Assembly: GCF_030547185.1 (NCBI RefSeq)
Contig: NZ_JAUOQR010000001.1
Coordinates: 62,001-126,000 of the forward strand
From: Neptuniibacter sp. 1_MG-2023
Lineage (GTDB): Bacteria > Pseudomonadota > Gammaproteobacteria > Pseudomonadales > Balneatricaceae
Reading direction: 5' to 3'
Length of the DNA: 64,000 nt
Below, in pieces: positions 60,786 to 64,000 of this stretch. Under the pieces are notes generated by a model that worked only from the letters and a program-made list of their open reading frames with translations, was not told where the DNA came from and made no database searches. Made by a program: the position numbers and the translations under genes. Numbering within the stretch: position 1 is the stretch's first letter; each line of letters opens with the position of its first letter.

Positions 60786-61793
60786 TTAGCTATTAGAACG
60801 ATTTTTCTGCGCTTCGCGATAGGCTTCTTTAGCTTGTCGATGGGCTTTAACCGCATCCTGAACTTCACCACCTAAATGAGCTTCGCCGCGTGCATTCGCT
60901 AACTGAACTTGGTGTTCACGCTCTCTGAAACGGCTCTTCTGCTCATCAGTCATGGTTTCTATACAATGAAGACAGCTGACACCGCGTTCGTAACTATCTA
61001 ACTGCTTTTCTTCCTCAGTAATCGGCATACGGCACGCGTGACACTGATCATAATCTCCAACTTCAAGACCATGCTTAACAGACACTCGTCCATCAAAAAC
61101 AAAGCAGTCCCCTTTCCACATAGATTCAGCTTCAGGCACCTCTTCAAGGTATTTTAAAATCCCCCCTTCAAGATGATAAACCTCATCAAAGCCCTGCTCT
61201 TTTAAATAGGCTGTAGATTTCTCACAACGGATACCGCCGGTGCAAAACATCGCCACTTTTTTGTTCTTTTCAGGATCTAAGTTATTAGAAACATACTCAG
61301 GAAACTCGCGGAAAGTTTTGGTCTCGGGATCTAAGGCATTTTCAAAAGTGCCAATAGCCACTTCATAATCATTACGTGTATCAACTAATACAACATCAGG
61401 ATCGGAGATTAACGCGTTCCAATCTTTCGGCTTCACATAGGTGCCTACCACACGTTTAGGGTCGATACCTTCAACTCCCATTGTGACTATCTCTTTCTTT
61501 AACTTAACCTTGGTCCGCATAAAAGGGTTAGTGGTATCGAATGATTCTTTATACCCTACATCCGATAAACGCTCATCTTGGCGTAACCAATTAAGCACGG
61601 CATCAATTCCCTGACGTGTACCAGCAATCGTACCGTTAATCCCCTCCACCGCAAGCAGCAAGGTACCCTTAACGTCTGCCTCGACCATGCAATCATGCAG
61701 GGGCTGACGTAAAGATTCATAATTTTCTAAAGTGACAAACTTATACAGAGCACAAACAACAATATTGTTGCCTAGCTGTTCTTGATTAGACAT
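60786..61793 (-). CDS. trhO: tRNA uridine(34) hydroxylase TrhO (rhodanese family)
   Basis: From ATG 61793 the 335-residue protein equals TrhO (YceA) in layout. It has a [20 protein letters not shown] start, an acylphosphatase-like N-terminal domain, and a rhodanese domain with VALVD-like [17 protein letters not shown] and active-site loop [15 protein letters not shown] zinc-binding C-terminal part has [12 protein letters not shown] and CLHCIET. It hydroxylates U34 of tRNAs using oxygen. GGAG five bases before 61793 decides this start over one 12 codons upstream. It stands alone. Confidence 0.93.
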   Translation of the reverse strand: MSNQEQLGNNIVVCALYKFVTLENYESLRQPLHDCMVEADVKGTLLLAVEGINGTIAGTRQGIDAVLNWLRQDERLSDVGYKESFDTTNPFMRTKVKLKKEIVTMGVEGIDPKRVVGTYVKPKDWNALISDPDVVLVDTRNDYEVAIGTFENALDPETKTFREFPEYVSNNLDPEKNKKVAMFCTGGIRCEKSTAYLKEQGFDEVYHLEGGILKYLEEVPEAESMWKGDCFVFDGRVSVKHGLEVGDYDQCHACRMPITEEEKQLDSYERGVSCLHCIETMTDEQKSRFREREHQVQLANARGEAHLGGEVQDAVKAHRQAKEAYREAQKNRSNS

Positions 61794-61963
61794 ATAAACT
61801 CCGCTAATTGGGGCGTAATCCCAACGCAAAATAGAGGCAGCCCTTCAGGCCACGTAGCAAACGAGATGTAGGAAAAACCTACCTAAATCCGAACAAAAAT
61901 ATTCAGGGGGCGGATTTTATAGCATTCGGAAAGGAAGCGCACATACAATCTATGGAAGATCTT

Positions 61964-62250
61964 TTCGGCCAGAGGCTGGCCTCCTACATGCACACCCAAT
62001 GTAGGAGCCCACCCTGTGAGCGAAAGAATTACGTGCAGAAATCCGAAAAAAGCACCTGAATAAATTACGCACTTAACCCGATATCACATAACCCTTCGGC
62101 CAGAGGCTGGCCTCCTACGTGCACGCCCAGTGTAGGAGCCCACCCTGTGAGCGAAAGAATTACGTGTAAAAATCCACAAAAAGCACCCGAATAAATCACA
62201 CCTCAAAACCCAATCAAAACACCATTCTTCGGCCAGTGGCTGACCTCCTA
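61964..62250. repeat. REP-like element cluster in a 131-base tandem array
   Basis: Two near-identical units start at 61964 and 62095, and a partial third starts at 62228. Each full unit holds hairpin A (GGCCAG-AGG-CTGGCC) with tail TCCTACA, and an inverted hairpin B (on the other strand GCTCAC-AGG-GTGGGC, one G-T) with the same TCCTACA tail. The third copy is GGCCAG-TGG-CTGACC. Facing pairs (A then inverted B) are BIME-like. A single B-type copy lies at 16635. This fills most of the trhO-GST gap; no gene is seen in it. Confidence 0.82.
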
Positions 62251-62262
62251 CAAGGGAATACT

Positions 62263-62901
62263 CTAGCTAAGAATATCTTTAGCGAATGCTTCTTTACGTA
62301 TTCTATTAATATAGGCTAATAGATTTGCATGCTCAGCTACGCGGGGCTTACCTACATCCGCTTTTTCAATGTAGTCGATAATTGGAATCAAAATCAAATC
62401 GGCTGCCGTTAGATCATCACCACAAAGATAAGGCTGATCGGCTAACTGTTCAGCAACAATCGCCAAAGCGCTTTCAACCTTAGGCAGTGCCGCTTCTACT
62501 TTATCCATACGGACTGAACCGTTTTCACCTTTAGGAAAAATAAACTCCAAAAGCACTTTCCGAACAATATCAAAATCCACATAAATGCCACTAATGCCAC
62601 TCCACTGCTCAACCTGTGCTTGGGCAAAAGCATCTGTTGGATAAAGGGGCGTACCACCGTATGCATTCTCTAAGTAATGCAAAATTGCGACAGTCTCAGC
62701 AATTGGGCCTTGCTCCGTTAATAGAACAGGAAATTTAGTGTAAGGATGAATCGCTTTATGACCCGCGGTATGAAAGCCAACCTCTTCACCATTAACCTCT
62801 GTCGTAACCTCATAAGCGAGTCCTTTAAGTTCACAGGCCATCATGACACTACGTACAAAGGTGCTAAAAGAGGGGCCGTAAATTTTAATAGGTGCGGTCA
62901 T
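62263..62901 (-). CDS. glutathione S-transferase family protein
   Basis: The 212-residue protein has an N-terminal thioredoxin-like GST domain (IKIYGPSFSTFVRSVMMACE, then KFPVLLTEQGPIAETVAILH) and a C-terminal helical domain ending in LADQPYLCGDDLTAADLILI. The Ser/Thr in GPSFSTFV may activate glutathione. Substrate is unknown, probably an electrophile. It is divergent from a TetR-type regulator with a palindrome between them, so it is likely repressed by it. The REP cluster lies downstream. Confidence 0.9.
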   Translation of the reverse strand: MTAPIKIYGPSFSTFVRSVMMACELKGLAYEVTTEVNGEEVGFHTAGHKAIHPYTKFPVLLTEQGPIAETVAILHYLENAYGGTPLYPTDAFAQAQVEQWSGISGIYVDFDIVRKVLLEFIFPKGENGSVRMDKVEAALPKVESALAIVAEQLADQPYLCGDDLTAADLILIPIIDYIEKADVGKPRVAEHANLLAYINRIRKEAFAKDILS

Positions 62902-62953
62902 AACTGTACTCCAGTTTTATGAATAATGAGGTACCACTGTAGTAACTACCACT

Positions 62954-62971
62954 ATATGTTCAAGAACATAT
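62954..62971. promoter_or_regulatory. palindromic operator between GST and TetR genes
   Basis: ATATGTTC-AA-GAACATAT is a perfect 18-bp palindrome about 50 bases from both starts (62901 minus, 63020 plus). This is the size and shape of TetR-family operators, so it probably lets the divergent regulator control both genes. Confidence 0.75.
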
Positions 62972-63019
62972 TTTAAACCTATGCCATACTCATTTAACGC
63001 AAGCGAGGAGCGATAGCTA

Positions 63020-63568
63020 ATGGGTTGGACAATAGAACAGAAAAACACAAGCCGCGAAAAAATCATCAGCAGCGCAGCCGAACTCTTTACCAAACAGGGG
63101 TTTGATAATGTAGCGATTAATGATGTAATGAAACATGCAGGCCTTACACGAGGCGCATTTTACAATCACTTTACGTCTAAAAGTGAGCTCTATGCCGAAG
63201 CTATTGTAAGTGCCGCCCACCTTGCTAAAGCGCATACGATAGAGCGATCTGGCTTTAAGCTTGCTGATATAATTGAAATCTATTTAAGCGATAAACATCG
63301 ACAAGGCGAGTTCTCTTGTCCCCTTGCGTTTTTAACCACCGACATCCATCAACGTGATAACAACGTACGGTCGACCTATACCCGAGTGCTAAAAGGTTTT
63401 ATTGATAACATTCATGAATTTAATGAACATGGAATGGCGTTAAATGAAAACGAAGCCATAAAAAAAGCCGTATTGATGATTGGCGGCATAGCTATTGCTC
63501 GTGCAATTAACGATGATGAGTTTTCCGAACGCCTGCTCAATGCCTGCCGTGAGGGCGTTAATGCTTAA
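63020..63568 (+). CDS. TetR-family transcriptional regulator
   Basis: The 182-residue regulator has the TetR helix-turn-helix at its N-terminus (ISSAAELFTKQGFDNVAIND and VMKHAGLTRGAFYNHFTSKS, about residues 14-54) and a divergent ligand-binding C-terminal domain. It probably represses the divergent glutathione S-transferase and itself, releasing on binding a small electrophile or drug; the ligand is unknown. A perfect palindrome lies in the shared gap. The gene is followed by a bidirectional terminator. Confidence 0.9.
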   Translation: MGWTIEQKNTSREKIISSAAELFTKQGFDNVAINDVMKHAGLTRGAFYNHFTSKSELYAEAIVSAAHLAKAHTIERSGFKLADIIEIYLSDKHRQGEFSCPLAFLTTDIHQRDNNVRSTYTRVLKGFIDNIHEFNEHGMALNENEAIKKAVLMIGGIAIARAINDDEFSERLLNACREGVNA

Positions 63569-63600
63569 CTGTTCAATCGGAGCTAGCCTGATAGGTGCAT

Positions 63601-63633
63601 AAAAAAACGGCCTCTTAAAGAGACCGTTTTTTT
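63601..63633. terminator. bidirectional terminator between tetR-like and glnS genes
   Basis: AACGGCCTCTT and AAGAGACCGTT pair with one C-A mismatch and a one-base loop region, flanked by A and T runs. It ends the TetR gene (+) and glnS (-). Confidence 0.85.
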
Positions 63634-63662
63634 ATCGTGCACCCAACCTTAGAGCAAGTGTT

Positions 63663-64000
63663 TTACTTACCCCAAGAATCTCGTAAGGTCACAGTGCGGT
63701 TAAAGACTAATTTGTCGGCGGTCGAATCAGCATCAACACAGAAATAACCAGTCCGTTCAAATTGGTAGCGACTTTCAACTGCCGCATCCGCTAAACCACT
63801 CTCGCAGCGCCCGCCAGTTACTACCACGAGTGACTCTGGATTGATAAATTCATTAAAGTCACGCTCTTTATCAGCTTCTGGATTTTCCACTGTAAACAAA
63901 CGATCATATTCGCGTACTTCACATGGGACAGAGTTATCAGCTGACACCCAATGGATAACCCCTTTAGGTTTATAACCTTCAGGATTAGCGCCCTTAGTCG
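63663..64000 (-). CDS. glnS: glutaminyl-tRNA synthetase, C-terminal part (cut by window edge)
   Basis: The frame is open to the window edge and gives the last 111 residues of Gln[22 protein letters not shown] then [47 protein letters not shown] and [14 protein letters not shown] at the end. This is the C-terminal anticodon-binding beta-barrel. GlnRS charges tRNA-Gln directly; its presence suits a gammaproteobacterium. The catalytic part lies beyond the right edge. It ends near a bidirectional terminator shared with the TetR gene. Confidence 0.95.
   Translation of the reverse strand, partial: TKGANPEGYKPKGVIHWVSADNSVPCEVREYDRLFTVENPEADKERDFNEFINPESLVVVTGGRCESGLADAAVESRYQFERTGYFCVDADSTADKLVFNRTVTLRDSWGK

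Noticed and set aside
61964-62250. Regular repeats that could suggest a CRISPR array
   Set aside because: Period is about 131 bases with only two full copies, the units contain internal inverted hairpins and the 'spacers' are also repeated. REP/BIME elements explain it.

Overview
The window looks like the chromosome of a marine-type gammaproteobacterium, most likely Oceanospirillales (Neptunomonas, Neptuniibacter or Amphritea-like). The genus is an inference from gene order and modest GC content, not a measurement. The core follows the Pseudomonas/Oceanospirillales order fmdB-aspS-yebC-ruvC-ruvA-ruvB-tolQRAB-pal-cpoB-queC-tRNA-Lys-nadA, then bepA, tusA-like, perM, bcp, dapA and bamC. Both ends are cut: lon (N-terminal 187 codons, left edge) and glnS (C-terminus, right edge).

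Region by region. 1-9.2 kb: lon with a candidate heat-shock promoter, nfuA, a MATE exporter, a CPA2 antiporter, a YbiB-like protein, an orphan cobS, rlmD, an RluA-family synthase and a D-2-hydroxyacid dehydrogenase. 9.2-16.4 kb: envelope assembly and metabolism (bamC, dapA, bcp, perM, a TusA-like protein, bepA, nadA). 16.7-29 kb: tRNA-Lys(TTT), queC, the Tol-Pal locus, a short DksA-like gene, the ruv genes, yebC, aspS, fmdB. This block lacks the usual ybgC and queE and carries a TRIC-type membrane gene between ruvC and ruvA. 29-33 kb: HIT, FemAB/GNAT-like, a secreted unknown, a GreA/GreB-like factor and an AhpD-like protein.

33-48.5 kb is the most coherent functional block. A Cache-domain hybrid histidine kinase and an OmpR-type regulator are divergent from a complete branched-chain-amino-acid-type ABC importer (two ATPases, binding protein, two permeases). 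An acyl-CoA synthetase, EtfB, EtfA, an acyl-CoA dehydrogenase and ETF-quinone oxidoreductase follow on the same strand. The layout reads as sense, import, activate as a CoA thioester, oxidise, and pass electrons to quinone. The substrate cannot be named from sequence, but a carboxylic acid is the simplest inference.

48.5-60 kb is accessory. It holds VF530/DUF2164 small proteins, a TatD-linked-type radical SAM protein, and an AT-rich 412-residue gene of unknown function. That gene sits between a striking double-dyad operator and a well-formed integron attC site, so it looks like a captured gene cassette. A VOC protein, a secreted lipase, a REP-associated transposase remnant and a PIN-like protein follow. 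Next are a MesD/MesX-type folate-independent methionine synthase pair, a cytochrome b562-like protein, HupE and MYG1. 60-64 kb: hisI, trhO, a REP repeat cluster, a GST/TetR divergent pair with a palindromic operator, and glnS.

REP-like hairpins with a shared CTCCTACA tail occur at 16.6 kb and 62 kb. The transposase remnant at 53.7 kb belongs to the family that mobilises such repeats.
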